From positions 3,106 to 67,105 of the forward strand of contig JBFXAZ010000015.1 of assembly GCA_050183765.1 (NCBI GenBank): 64,000 nt of DNA, given 5' to 3'. Both the position numbers and the translations under genes were made by a program. The stretch comes from JAFAZJ01 sp050183765. GTDB lineage: Bacteria > Pseudomonadota > Alphaproteobacteria > Reyranellales > Reyranellaceae. Below the pieces are notes generated by a model. The model saw only the letters and a program-made list of their open reading frames with translations, did no database searches and was not told the origin of the DNA. Shown one piece after another: positions 1 through 6,896 of this stretch (within the stretch, counting starts at the first letter, position 1; each line of letters starts with the position of its first letter).

Positions 1-240
1 GGCCAGCGTGACCTCCGAGCCGGCGAGCACGCGGCCGGCCCGCGTCACGGTGTCCATGCCAGGCCGGTTGAGGATCAGCACGTCGGCGCTCTCGCCGCCC
101 TGCAGGCGCTTCACCAGCGCCGGCGCTGTGTTCCAGGCGATGTCGAGACGCACGCCGTACGCCGCCTCGAAGCCCGGCACCAGCGTTTCCAGCACGCCGC
201 GCACGGCGATGCTGCTGAAGACCCTGAGGTCGCGTGTCAT
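1..240 (-). CDS. Substrate-binding protein, ModA-like (5' part only)
   Basis: This is the N-terminal 80 residues of a protein that continues beyond the left edge. The reading frame on the minus strand starts at the ATG at 240-238 and begins MTRDLRVFSSIAVRGVLE. The pattern LRVFSSIAVRGVLETL, then a GESADVLIL segment near residues 53-61, is the usual opening of the molybdate-binding (ModA/extracellular solute-binding type II) fold. No signal peptide is visible, so it may be a cytosolic or effector-type member rather than a periplasmic binding protein. The substrate cannot be told from this fragment. Confidence 0.6.
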   Translation of the reverse strand, partial: MTRDLRVFSSIAVRGVLETLVPGFEAAYGVRLDIAWNTAPALVKRLQGGESADVLILNRPGMDTVTRAGRVLAGSEVTLA

Positions 241-316
241 GCTCCACCCCGTCGTTCCGCCCGGCGCCTAGATTGACACGCAGACTAGGGTAAGCTGGCA
301 CTCTCGGGGGAGTTTG

Positions 317-382
317 ATGGGCGACATGACGGCGGTTACCCTCGGCATGCGGCTTCGATACGCTCCGTGGGCTCGGACATAG
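317..382 (+). CDS. Possible 21-codon leader ORF before the exporter
   Basis: An ATG at 317 lies four bases after a strong Shine-Dalgarno run (CGGGGGAG at 306-312) and opens a 21-residue frame (MGDMTAVTLGMRLRYAPWART) that stops with TAG at 380-382. The exporter ATG follows at 387 and has no convincing ribosome site of its own. The short frame could therefore couple translation into the exporter. It has no Cys and only Thr as a dehydratable residue, so it is not a likely lanthipeptide precursor. It may be coincidental. Confidence 0.3.
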   Translation: MGDMTAVTLGMRLRYAPWART

Positions 383-386
383 GCCC

Positions 387-2192
387 ATGACATCGGGCGG
401 GACTCGCGAACCGGACGACGATTCCCGGCGCGGCGGCGGCGGTCGGCTGATCGTCAGGATTCTGCGGCGGCATCGCCTCAAGGTCGCGGCCATCCTGGTG
501 CTCACGCTGGGCGTCTACGGCGCCGGCCTCGCCGTCCCCGTGGTCACCCAGCGCATTGTCGACGGCATCACCGCGCGCCAGTCGCTGATCAGCCTCGGCC
601 AGCTGGGCGCGCTGGCCATCGCCTTCGCCATTCTCGATGTCGCCCTCGCCGAGCTGCGGCGCATGATGCTTTTCAGCCTGGGCGAGCGGGTCGACCGCAA
701 CATCTCGCTCGAGATCATGGCGCATCTCCTCGGCGCGCGCATCGACACCGCGCAGCACAACCCCGGCGAGATCCTCAACGCGACCGAGCAGATGGACAAG
801 GTGAAGACCTTCCTGATCGACCTGATCCCGCGGTCCGTGTTCGACATCGGCGGCGCCGTGGCCGCGCTGGTCGTCATGTGCTTCTACAGTCCGTGGTGCG
901 CGCTGGCGGTCGTGCTGATCGCCGGCAGCTTCTTCCTGCTGTCGCGGCACATCCTGCATCCGTTCTACGACCACATCGGCGCGCAGTTCCGCCTCAACAG
1001 CGAGAAGCAGGGCTACATGGCGGAGACGGTCACCGCCCTGCCGACGATCAAGTCGCTGTCGATCGAGAGGGAGCGCCTGCGCCTGTGGGCCGCGAAGCTG
1101 CGCAGCCTGGTCGCCGCGAACGGCAGGACGGAGGACGTCGTGCGCCGCTTCTCGCGCGTGACGCGGCTGTCCCAGCACGTGCTGACGCTCGCGGTCGTCG
1201 GCATCGGCGGGTTCGAGCTGCTGCGCGATACGCTGAGCGTCGGCGACCTGTTCGCGCTCCTGTTGCTGACCACCCGGGTGTCGGCGCCGCTGATGGGCGC
1301 GGCGGATGTCGCCCGGCAGTACCAGGAGGTCGCCGTCGCGGTTCGCGCGCTGGGCCGGCTTCTCGACGCGCCGCGCGACCGCGCCCGGGGCGAGCGCCCG
1401 CTGCACGATGCGATCGCCGGCGCGCTATGCTTCCGGGGCGTCGTCTACCGCTACCGCGACACCACGCGTCCGGCGATCGACAACCTGTCTCTGCAGCTTC
1501 CCGAATCGGGACTGGTCGCCGTCATCGGCCGCAACGGATCGGGCAAGACCACGGCGCTGCGCCTCGTGCAGGGCTTCCTGCGCGACTTCGAGGGTGACGT
1601 GCTGGTCGGCACGGCCGACGTGCGGGCCTTCCATCCGCGCCGCCTGCGCGCGCAAATGGCGGTGGTCAACCAGGACACCGTGCTGTTCGCCGGCACGGTG
1701 CGCGAGAACGTCACCAGCTGGATGTCGGGCTTCAGCGACGCACAGATCGAGGAGGCGCTGCACCTGGCCGGCGCCTGGGACTTCGTCGAGAAGCTGCCGC
1801 AGAAGCTGGACACCAGGCTTGCCGAGAACGGCGCCAGCCTGTCCGGCGGCCAGCGTCAGCGTCTCGCGATCGCCCGCGCCGCGCTGCGCGACCCGCGCAT
1901 CATCCTGCTCGACGAGCCGACCGCCTTCCTCGATGCGGAGGCCGCGGTCTGGCTCGAATCGCGCCTGTGCGCCTGGGGCAAGGACCGGCTGATGATCCTG
2001 GTCACGCACCATCTGTCCGCCGCGCGGCTGGCCGACACCATCGTGCTGATGGATGCCGGCGCGGTGGCGGCCCAGGGGACGCACGACGCGCTGCTCGAGA
2101 GCTCGCCGCTCTACCGCTCGCTGTGGAACGATTATCTCCGCGGCACCGGCGAGTCGCCGGTCGAGGCGCCCGCCGCCCTGGAGGCGACGTGA
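387..2192 (+). CDS. ABC exporter (fused TMD-NBD), putative lanthipeptide transporter
   Basis: A 601-residue half-transporter with an N-terminal six-helix membrane domain (about residues 30-310) and a C-terminal ATPase. The Walker A motif GRNGSGKTT is near residue 382, the signature LSGGQRQR near 485 and the Walker B IILLDEP just after. This is the exporter layout of the HlyB/LanT group, but the N-terminus goes almost directly from a short charged tail into the first helix. The about 150-residue C39 leader peptidase of a typical LanT is absent. It lies convergent to the LanM gene and its 3' end overlaps the next gene by 4 bp. Export of the modified peptide is inferred from location; export of another substrate is possible. 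Confidence 0.75.
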   Translation: MTSGGTREPDDDSRRGGGGRLIVRILRRHRLKVAAILVLTLGVYGAGLAVPVVTQRIVDGITARQSLISLGQLGALAIAFAILDVALAELRRMMLFSLGERVDRNISLEIMAHLLGARIDTAQHNPGEILNATEQMDKVKTFLIDLIPRSVFDIGGAVAALVVMCFYSPWCALAVVLIAGSFFLLSRHILHPFYDHIGAQFRLNSEKQGYMAETVTALPTIKSLSIERERLRLWAAKLRSLVAANGRTEDVVRRFSRVTRLSQHVLTLAVVGIGGFELLRDTLSVGDLFALLLLTTRVSAPLMGAADVARQYQEVAVAVRALGRLLDAPRDRARGERPLHDAIAGALCFRGVVYRYRDTTRPAIDNLSLQLPESGLVAVIGRNGSGKTTALRLVQGFLRDFEGDVLVGTADVRAFHPRRLRAQMAVVNQDTVLFAGTVRENVTSWMSGFSDAQIEEALHLAGAWDFVEKLPQKLDTRLAENGASLSGGQRQRLAIARAALRDPRIILLDEPTAFLDAEAAVWLESRLCAWGKDRLMILVTHHLSAARLADTIVLMDAGAVAAQGTHDALLESSPLYRSLWNDYLRGTGESPVEAPAALEAT

Positions 2193-2725
2193 CGCCGATG
2201 CCGGCGAGCATCCCGCTCCGCGACCGCCTGCACGCCATCCTCGATGCGCCGCGCGTGGGCATGCTGTCCAACGACATCGTCGTGCCGCTCGAGGATGGCG
2301 CGGCGCTGAGGGACACGATCGACTGGCTGGCCGCGGCGGCGCGTGCCCACCGGCCCGACATGATCGCCGGCATCGAGGCGCGCGGCTTTCTCTTCGCGAC
2401 AGCGGTAGCCTATGCGCTCGGCCTTGGCTTCGTCGCACTGCGCAAGGAAGGCAGGCTGCCGGGCGAGGTAGTGACGCGCCCGTACGCGACGGAATACGCC
2501 AGCGGAGCGCTGGAGCTGCGTGCGAACGCCGTGCGGCACGGCCAGCGGGTCGTGGTGGTCGAAGACCTGCTGGCTTCCGGCGGCACGCTGGAGGCCGCCG
2601 TGGCGATGCTGCGCCAGATCGGCGCCGAGGTGCCGGCGGCCATCTGCGTTGTCGAGCTGAAATTCCTCGACGGCCGCCGGCGGCTCGACATTCCCGTCGA
2701 GTCGCTGCTGAGCTACGACACGTGA
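2189..2725 (+). CDS. Adenine phosphoribosyltransferase-like protein
   Basis: A 178-residue protein of the type I phosphoribosyltransferase family. It carries the APRT signatures GIEARGFLFATAVAYALGLGF (residues about 60-80), the segment ALRKEGRLPGEV, and the PRPP-binding loop VVVVEDLLASGGTLEAA. APRT makes AMP from adenine and PRPP. I chose GTG at 2189, which overlaps the exporter stop as GTGA; ATG at 2198 is the alternative. The overlap implies co-transcription and translational coupling with the exporter, an unusual partner for a purine salvage gene. It ends 7 bp from the stop of the convergent LanM gene. It could be the cell's only apt or a duplicate tied to the peptide locus. Confidence 0.8.
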   Translation: MTPMPASIPLRDRLHAILDAPRVGMLSNDIVVPLEDGAALRDTIDWLAAAARAHRPDMIAGIEARGFLFATAVAYALGLGFVALRKEGRLPGEVVTRPYATEYASGALELRANAVRHGQRVVVVEDLLASGGTLEAAVAMLRQIGAEVPAAICVVELKFLDGRRRLDIPVESLLSYDT

Positions 2726-2732
2726 CGGCGGC

Positions 2733-5700
2733 TCATTCCCAGATCAGCACGTTGGGCAGGCCGTCGCCGGCCTGGCGCAGGCAGGTGTAGCCGACGCCCG
2801 CCAGGCCGCGGAACAGGCCGAGGTTGAAGCGTCGCTCGCCGCCGTTCCAGCGATAGTCGCCGCTCGCCGCCGCGCTCTCCAGGACGCCGGCCAGGCGCTG
2901 CGCCGCCATGCTTTGGAGATCGGCACGGCGCAGCACGCGGCCGGCCTCACGGAAGAACTCGACGCTGCCCAAGGTGCCGCAGCACAGCGTATCGACATGG
3001 CCCGGCCAGGCGCGGCCCGCGCCGGCCAGCGCCTGGTCGATATCGGCGGAGGCCGGCGCGCAGCGCAGCGCACCGTGCCGCGTCATCGCCAGCCGTGCCA
3101 GCCCGATGCCGACGGCGCCGTGACACCACTGCGAGCGCCAGTTCGGTTCCGCTTCGCGCAGGTCCGGCCAGTTGCCGTGCGCGGCATCGTAGCTGGCGTT
3201 CTCGAACGCGACGCATTCGGCGGCCGCATCGGCGAAATCCTCGCGGCCGGTGGCCGCGGCGAGCGACGCCAGCGCATAGGCGAAGCCGGCCGCGCCATGC
3301 GACATGCCGTTCAGCGGCTGGCGATGCGGTCCCGGGGAGATCCAGCTGCGCCGCCCCGGCTCGCCGACGCGCGGCTGCGCCATCAGATGCTCGCCGCAGC
3401 GCAGCGCAAGGCGCAGCACGTCGTCGGCGCCGGTGTCGCGATGCAGGCGCAGCAGGCACAGGATCGCGCCGGCGCTGCCGCCGATGACATCGAGCCGCCG
3501 GTCGGCCGCGATCAGATCCGCGCTGAATAGCCCCGCCGCCGCGTGCGCATCGGCGCGCAGGGCATCGTCGCGCAATTGCTGCGCCATCACGCTCAGGCCG
3601 TAGACGATCGAGCCCAGCCCGGTCGCGCCGCCGATTCCCAGCGTGCGCACCATGCGCGCCGCGCCGCGCCCGGCGAGATCGCGACGCAGGCGGGCGACGG
3701 CGGCGCGCGCAAGCTCGCCGGACGCCGTAGCGCCCGTGGCCGCCGCGTGCGCGGCGAGGAAGACCCCGATGCCGCAGACGCCGTTGTAGAGATCGGGCCC
3801 GAGCACGGCGAGTTGCGAGACCTCGGAATCGGCGAACCACCCCAATCCGATCCAGGCCGCGCCCGGACCGCGCCGGATCGCCTGACGCGCGATCGTATCG
3901 GCGATCGCGTCGGCTTCGGCGACGAACGCCTCGCGTGTCGGCGCCCGCGTCGCGACCGGGTACGCCAACGGCTTCGCCTCGTCGGCCGCGCCGGCTTGCG
4001 ATGTCGAGACTGCGGCGGAGTTCTGCCGGATGACCTGCGCTTGCCAGGCGATCTCCGCGGCGCTGAGCGATCGCAGGCGCAATCGCGCCCGCTCGAGCCC
4101 GGGCAGCGTGTCGATCGTCGCCGACGCGCCGTCGAGATCGCTGATGGCGTGGCCGTCGCTGCGCATGGCGAAGTGCGGCACGTTCAGGCTCACCAGGGCG
4201 TCGCGCTCGGCACGCTGAAGCGGCCAGGTCGGGTCGTCGTCCCCCTCCCAGTCGGCCAGGCGCGCGAGGAAATCCGCCTGCGCCGACCACGACGCACCAT
4301 CGTCCATGGTGCGATCGTTGCGCAGCCGGTGCAGCAGCATGTAGTAGAACTGCGTCGGTCGCACGACCCGGCGCACGGCCAGCCCCGCGAAGCCGGCCAG
4401 CAGGTCGTTCTCGCCGTAGCGCTCGCGCATCGACAGCAGGAAGCGCGCGTAGCTCTCGAAGCCGCCGACAAGATCCTCGACGTGATCGCCGAAGCGGGCA
4501 TATCGGCCGTCGATGTGCGGCAGGTTGGGCGTCGGCTTGCCGGTCTCAGGCGCCATGACCGGCTTCATCGCGTCGGTATTGAGATCGCGCCACACGCGCT
4601 TGAGACCGCCCGACCAATCCGAGGCCATGCCGCCGATCGCGAAGAGATCGTTGTCGCCGGACCGGCCATAGGCGGGCAGCATGCCGACGGCCATGACCGA
4701 GTTGGCGACGATCTCGCGGGCGGCTTCGAAGGCGCGCGATTCCTCCGCCTGCGCGCCCGGTTCCTCGGTGGCGATCTGCAGGATGGTCTCGAGGTCGATC
4801 GGCACGGGATGCTCGCCGGCCGCGATGATGTTCTCCTGGTGCATGTCGGTGCCGGAGAAGGCGTGGAACAGCGCCAGCCAGGCACCGGCGCGGCGAAAGA
4901 AGCGCCGCAGCCCCTCGACATCGGCGCAGCCGACATGCTCGACGCATTCCGTCCAGCCATAGCCGTCGCGCACGACGGCGACGGGCGCGCGCAGCGCGAT
5001 CGGCGCGCCGTTGCGGTTGAGGCGCTCGACCATCGCGAGCCACACGCCGTCGACCTGCAGGTCCTTGGGCTTGTAGAACAGCCGCGCGCCGTCGCCGAAG
5101 CGCAGGGCGAGCACGGCGCGGCCGCCATTGTGCGGATCGGACAGGCCGCCGCCGATGCCGACCACCTTGCCGGTGCCGTCGGCGCGCAGGATCTCCGCGT
5201 GCAGGGCGCGCCAGTCGGCATGCAGGCGGGCGACGAATTCCCGCATCGTGCCCAGCCACTGCCGCGTCACCGTCGCGATCAGACGCAGCAGGACCGGCTT
5301 GCTCTCGAACAGCTGTCGCCATCCGGCGCCGCGCATGTCGGCGACGAAGGCGTCGTAGCGCCGCGACCCGGCGAAACGCTCGTACAGCGGCGCCGCGCAG
5401 AGCTCGGCCAGCGTCTCGAGCAGGCGATGGCACAGATCCGCGCGCGCCGAGGCGTCCAGGCGATCCAATGCGGGTGCCGGTATCGCCGCCCATAGCCGGG
5501 CTGCGGCGGCTTCGACGAGCGGCGCCAGCAGGTGGGCGAACGGCACGGTGTTGTCGATCGGCCCGTCCGGCGCAGCGCGCAGCGCCGGCTCGATCCATTG
5601 CGCGTCCTCGGCCCACAGCGGCACCGGCGCTCCGGCGCGGCGCCGGACGGTCGCCAGCCGCGCCAGCACCCTGTCGAAGGCCAGGCCATCGCGCGCCAGG

Positions 5701-5873
5701 CGCCGGCCGAACAGCAGCCAGTCGGCGCTGGCGCTGGCGCGGCACCAGGCGGCGAGGCGCCGGGTCGCGAGATCGGTGTCGCCCTTCTGGCCGGGCAGCG
5801 GCTCGAAGGCGTCGGACAGCAGCTCGTCGATCGTGGCGGCGCGCGCGGACAGATGGTCGAAGAACGGATCCAT
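2733..5873 (-). CDS. lanM: Class II lanthipeptide synthetase LanM
   Basis: A 1046-residue bifunctional enzyme that dehydrates Ser/Thr of a precursor peptide and then cyclises them onto Cys. The dehydratase half (DUF4135) shows the kinase-like set in order and with the spacing of CylM: Lys268 in LFYKPKDL, Asp343/His345/Asn348 in GTDMHQEN, and Asp360/Glu362 in PIDLETI. The LanC-like cyclase half runs from about residue 680 to the end and carries WCHGAVG (Cys917) and LCCGTLG (Cys964, Cys965). The Cys-Cys pair replaces the usual Cys-His, giving a three-Cys zinc site as in ProcM. The ATG at 5873 has AGAGGA five bases upstream. The gene follows the precursor gene across a terminator hairpin and converges on the exporter/APRT pair. 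Confidence 0.95.
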   Translation of the reverse strand: MDPFFDHLSARAATIDELLSDAFEPLPGQKGDTDLATRRLAAWCRASASADWLLFGRRLARDGLAFDRVLARLATVRRRAGAPVPLWAEDAQWIEPALRAAPDGPIDNTVPFAHLLAPLVEAAAARLWAAIPAPALDRLDASARADLCHRLLETLAELCAAPLYERFAGSRRYDAFVADMRGAGWRQLFESKPVLLRLIATVTRQWLGTMREFVARLHADWRALHAEILRADGTGKVVGIGGGLSDPHNGGRAVLALRFGDGARLFYKPKDLQVDGVWLAMVERLNRNGAPIALRAPVAVVRDGYGWTECVEHVGCADVEGLRRFFRRAGAWLALFHAFSGTDMHQENIIAAGEHPVPIDLETILQIATEEPGAQAEESRAFEAAREIVANSVMAVGMLPAYGRSGDNDLFAIGGMASDWSGGLKRVWRDLNTDAMKPVMAPETGKPTPNLPHIDGRYARFGDHVEDLVGGFESYARFLLSMRERYGENDLLAGFAGLAVRRVVRPTQFYYMLLHRLRNDRTMDDGASWSAQADFLARLADWEGDDDPTWPLQRAERDALVSLNVPHFAMRSDGHAISDLDGASATIDTLPGLERARLRLRSLSAAEIAWQAQVIRQNSAAVSTSQAGAADEAKPLAYPVATRAPTREAFVAEADAIADTIARQAIRRGPGAAWIGLGWFADSEVSQLAVLGPDLYNGVCGIGVFLAAHAAATGATASGELARAAVARLRRDLAGRGAARMVRTLGIGGATGLGSIVYGLSVMAQQLRDDALRADAHAAAGLFSADLIAADRRLDVIGGSAGAILCLLRLHRDTGADDVLRLALRCGEHLMAQPRVGEPGRRSWISPGPHRQPLNGMSHGAAGFAYALASLAAATGREDFADAAAECVAFENASYDAAHGNWPDLREAEPNWRSQWCHGAVGIGLARLAMTRHGALRCAPASADIDQALAGAGRAWPGHVDTLCCGTLGSVEFFREAGRVLRRADLQSMAAQRLAGVLESAAASGDYRWNGGERRFNLGLFRGLAGVGYTCLRQAGDGLPNVLIWE

Positions 5874-5940
5874 GCGCGTCCTCTGGAGAGCTCACGCCCT
5901 GGTCGGCAGATCGCCGGTCGATGTTGCCCGAGACGACGGC

Positions 5941-5970
5941 CAAAAAGAAAGTGGCCGCCTTGCGGCGGCC
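5941..5970 (-). terminator. Intercistronic terminator between precursor and lanM
   Basis: A perfect 7-bp stem (GGCCGCC/GGCGGCC, 5953-5959 and 5964-5970) with a 4-base loop is followed on the minus strand by CTTTCTTTTTG. It lies 22 bp after the precursor stop and 68 bp before the lanM start. In class II lantibiotic operons such partial terminators let the short precursor be made in excess over the synthetase; that role is inferred here. Confidence 0.75.
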
Positions 5971-5991
5971 TCTTCCGGATGGCGCTGCGCC

Positions 5992-6132
5992 TTAGCGGCA
6001 GCAGCGATTGTAGGCCGACGTCTGGTGCGTATACGACATCGCCGTTTCCTGCGCCGCCGCCTCCATCTCCTCGTCGGAGACCTCGAAGCGCAGCGCGTTT
6101 TCCTCGTTCAGGCTCAGCATCTCGGTAGTCAT
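5992..6132 (-). CDS. lanA: Lanthipeptide precursor peptide LanA (46 aa)
   Basis: A 46-codon gene directly upstream of lanM. The acidic leader contains FEVSDEEMEAAA (residues 16-27), which lines up with the SDEELEAVAGG end of many class II leaders, except that the double glycine is replaced by Gln-Glu. The probable core is QETAMSYTHQTSAYNRCCR (28-46). It has five Ser/Thr that could be dehydrated and an adjacent Cys pair (44, 45) next to the C-terminus, so up to two thioether rings, both closing from upstream Ser/Thr. ATG at 6132 has AGGAGG five bases before it. A good promoter lies at 6166-6194 and a terminator follows the stop. The assignment rests on composition, position and the LanM partner; the cleavage site is not established. 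Confidence 0.88.
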   Translation of the reverse strand: MTTEMLSLNEENALRFEVSDEEMEAAAQETAMSYTHQTSAYNRCCR

Positions 6133-6165
6133 CTTTGCCTCCTCTTCCAGGAACTCGATGGCAGG

Positions 6166-6194
6166 ACATTACATGCATGCTGCAGCAGAGTCAA
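6166..6194 (-). promoter_or_regulatory. Sigma-70 type promoter of the precursor gene
   Basis: On the minus strand TTGACT (6194-6189), a 17-bp spacer and TAATGT (6171-6166) make a near-consensus promoter. The predicted start of transcription is around 6158, giving a 5' leader of about 25 nt that includes the AGGAGG ribosome site. Confidence 0.7.
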
Positions 6195-6358
6195 GTGAAC
6201 ACTCACTCTTTTTTCTGATTGTCAGTTCCCAGGGTGACAACAGCTTTTGCGCGTCATTTCCCCCGGAATTGTGGCACACCGACTGCGACTTCAAATCGAC
6301 GCACACCACATTCCCTCGCGGAGAGGTACAGTCGATGCCCTACCGGTGGGGAGTTGAG

Positions 6359-6811
6359 ATGGGCGACGGGGTTGATCCCGGCTTTTCCGAGGCGGAGATC
6401 CGGGCGCTGGGAGAGATCGCCGGCACGATGATCCCGGCCGATGCCGCGCTGAAGGTGCCCGGCGCCGACGATCCGCTGATCATGGCCGACATGGTGAAGT
6501 CGCTGGGCCGCGACCTGCCCGACGTGCGCGCGGCGCTGGCGGCGATCGGCGCCAGGGCCAAGGGCGGCTTCGCCAGCCTCGACATCGACAGCCGCGAGAG
6601 GCTGCTCACCGACTATATCGCCTCGGGCGGACCGGCCGCGGCGCTGGCGCGCGTGATCCTCGCCGCCTACTACCGCGACGACCGCGTGCTGATCTCGCTG
6701 GGCATGGAGCCGCGCCCGCCCTTCCCCAAGGGCCACGTGCTGGAGCAGGGCGACTGGTCGCTGCTCGACCCCGTACGCCAGCGCGCGCCGTTCTGGCGCA
6801 AGGACCGGTGA
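6359..6811 (+). CDS. Gluconate 2-dehydrogenase subunit 3 family protein
   Basis: A 150-residue protein of the small-subunit family that accompanies flavin GMC dehydrogenases (gluconate 2-dehydrogenase subunit 3). It shows the family pattern FSEAEIRALGEIAGTMIPADA near the N-terminus and an ILAAYYRDDRVLISLGMEPRPPFPKG segment in the C-terminal third. I took ATG at 6359, which has GGGGAG five bases upstream; ATG at 6335 in the same frame is an alternative. No twin-arginine signal is visible, although members of the family are often exported this way with their partner. The next gene, 86 bp away, is the expected large flavoprotein subunit, so the two probably form one membrane-associated sugar or polyol dehydrogenase. 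Confidence 0.7.
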   Translation: MGDGVDPGFSEAEIRALGEIAGTMIPADAALKVPGADDPLIMADMVKSLGRDLPDVRAALAAIGARAKGGFASLDIDSRERLLTDYIASGGPAAALARVILAAYYRDDRVLISLGMEPRPPFPKGHVLEQGDWSLLDPVRQRAPFWRKDR

Positions 6812-6830
6812 CGATGAACCCACACCTCTG

Positions 6831-6892
6831 TCATCCCGAGCGCAGCGAGGGATCCAGGTGGCATTCGAGATCCCTCGCTGCGCTCGGGATGA
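6831..6892. repeat. Palindromic intergenic repeat (family A variant)
   Basis: Two perfectly complementary 24-base arms (6831-6854 and 6869-6892) are separated by 14 bases. The arm contains the segment CCCGAGCGCAGCGAGGGATC, related to the CCTGAGCGCAGCGAAGGACC arms at 18.1, 24.2 and 27.2 kb. It fills the space between the two dehydrogenase genes and extends the downstream frame by a spurious 13 codons. Confidence 0.8.
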
Positions 6893-6896
6893 CGGC

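Noticed and set aside
336..2438. Large minus-strand frames opposite the exporter
   Set aside because: Arg/Ala/Gly-rich shadow translation of a high-GC gene on the other strand, with no family features.
5874..6334. A second lanthipeptide precursor near lanM
   Set aside because: I found no other short frame with an acidic leader and Cys-containing end in the flanks; only the 46-codon frame fits.
6858..6896. Thirteen extra residues at the N-terminus of the GMC protein
   Set aside because: They are encoded by the right arm of a palindromic repeat; the FAD motif fits a start at 6897.
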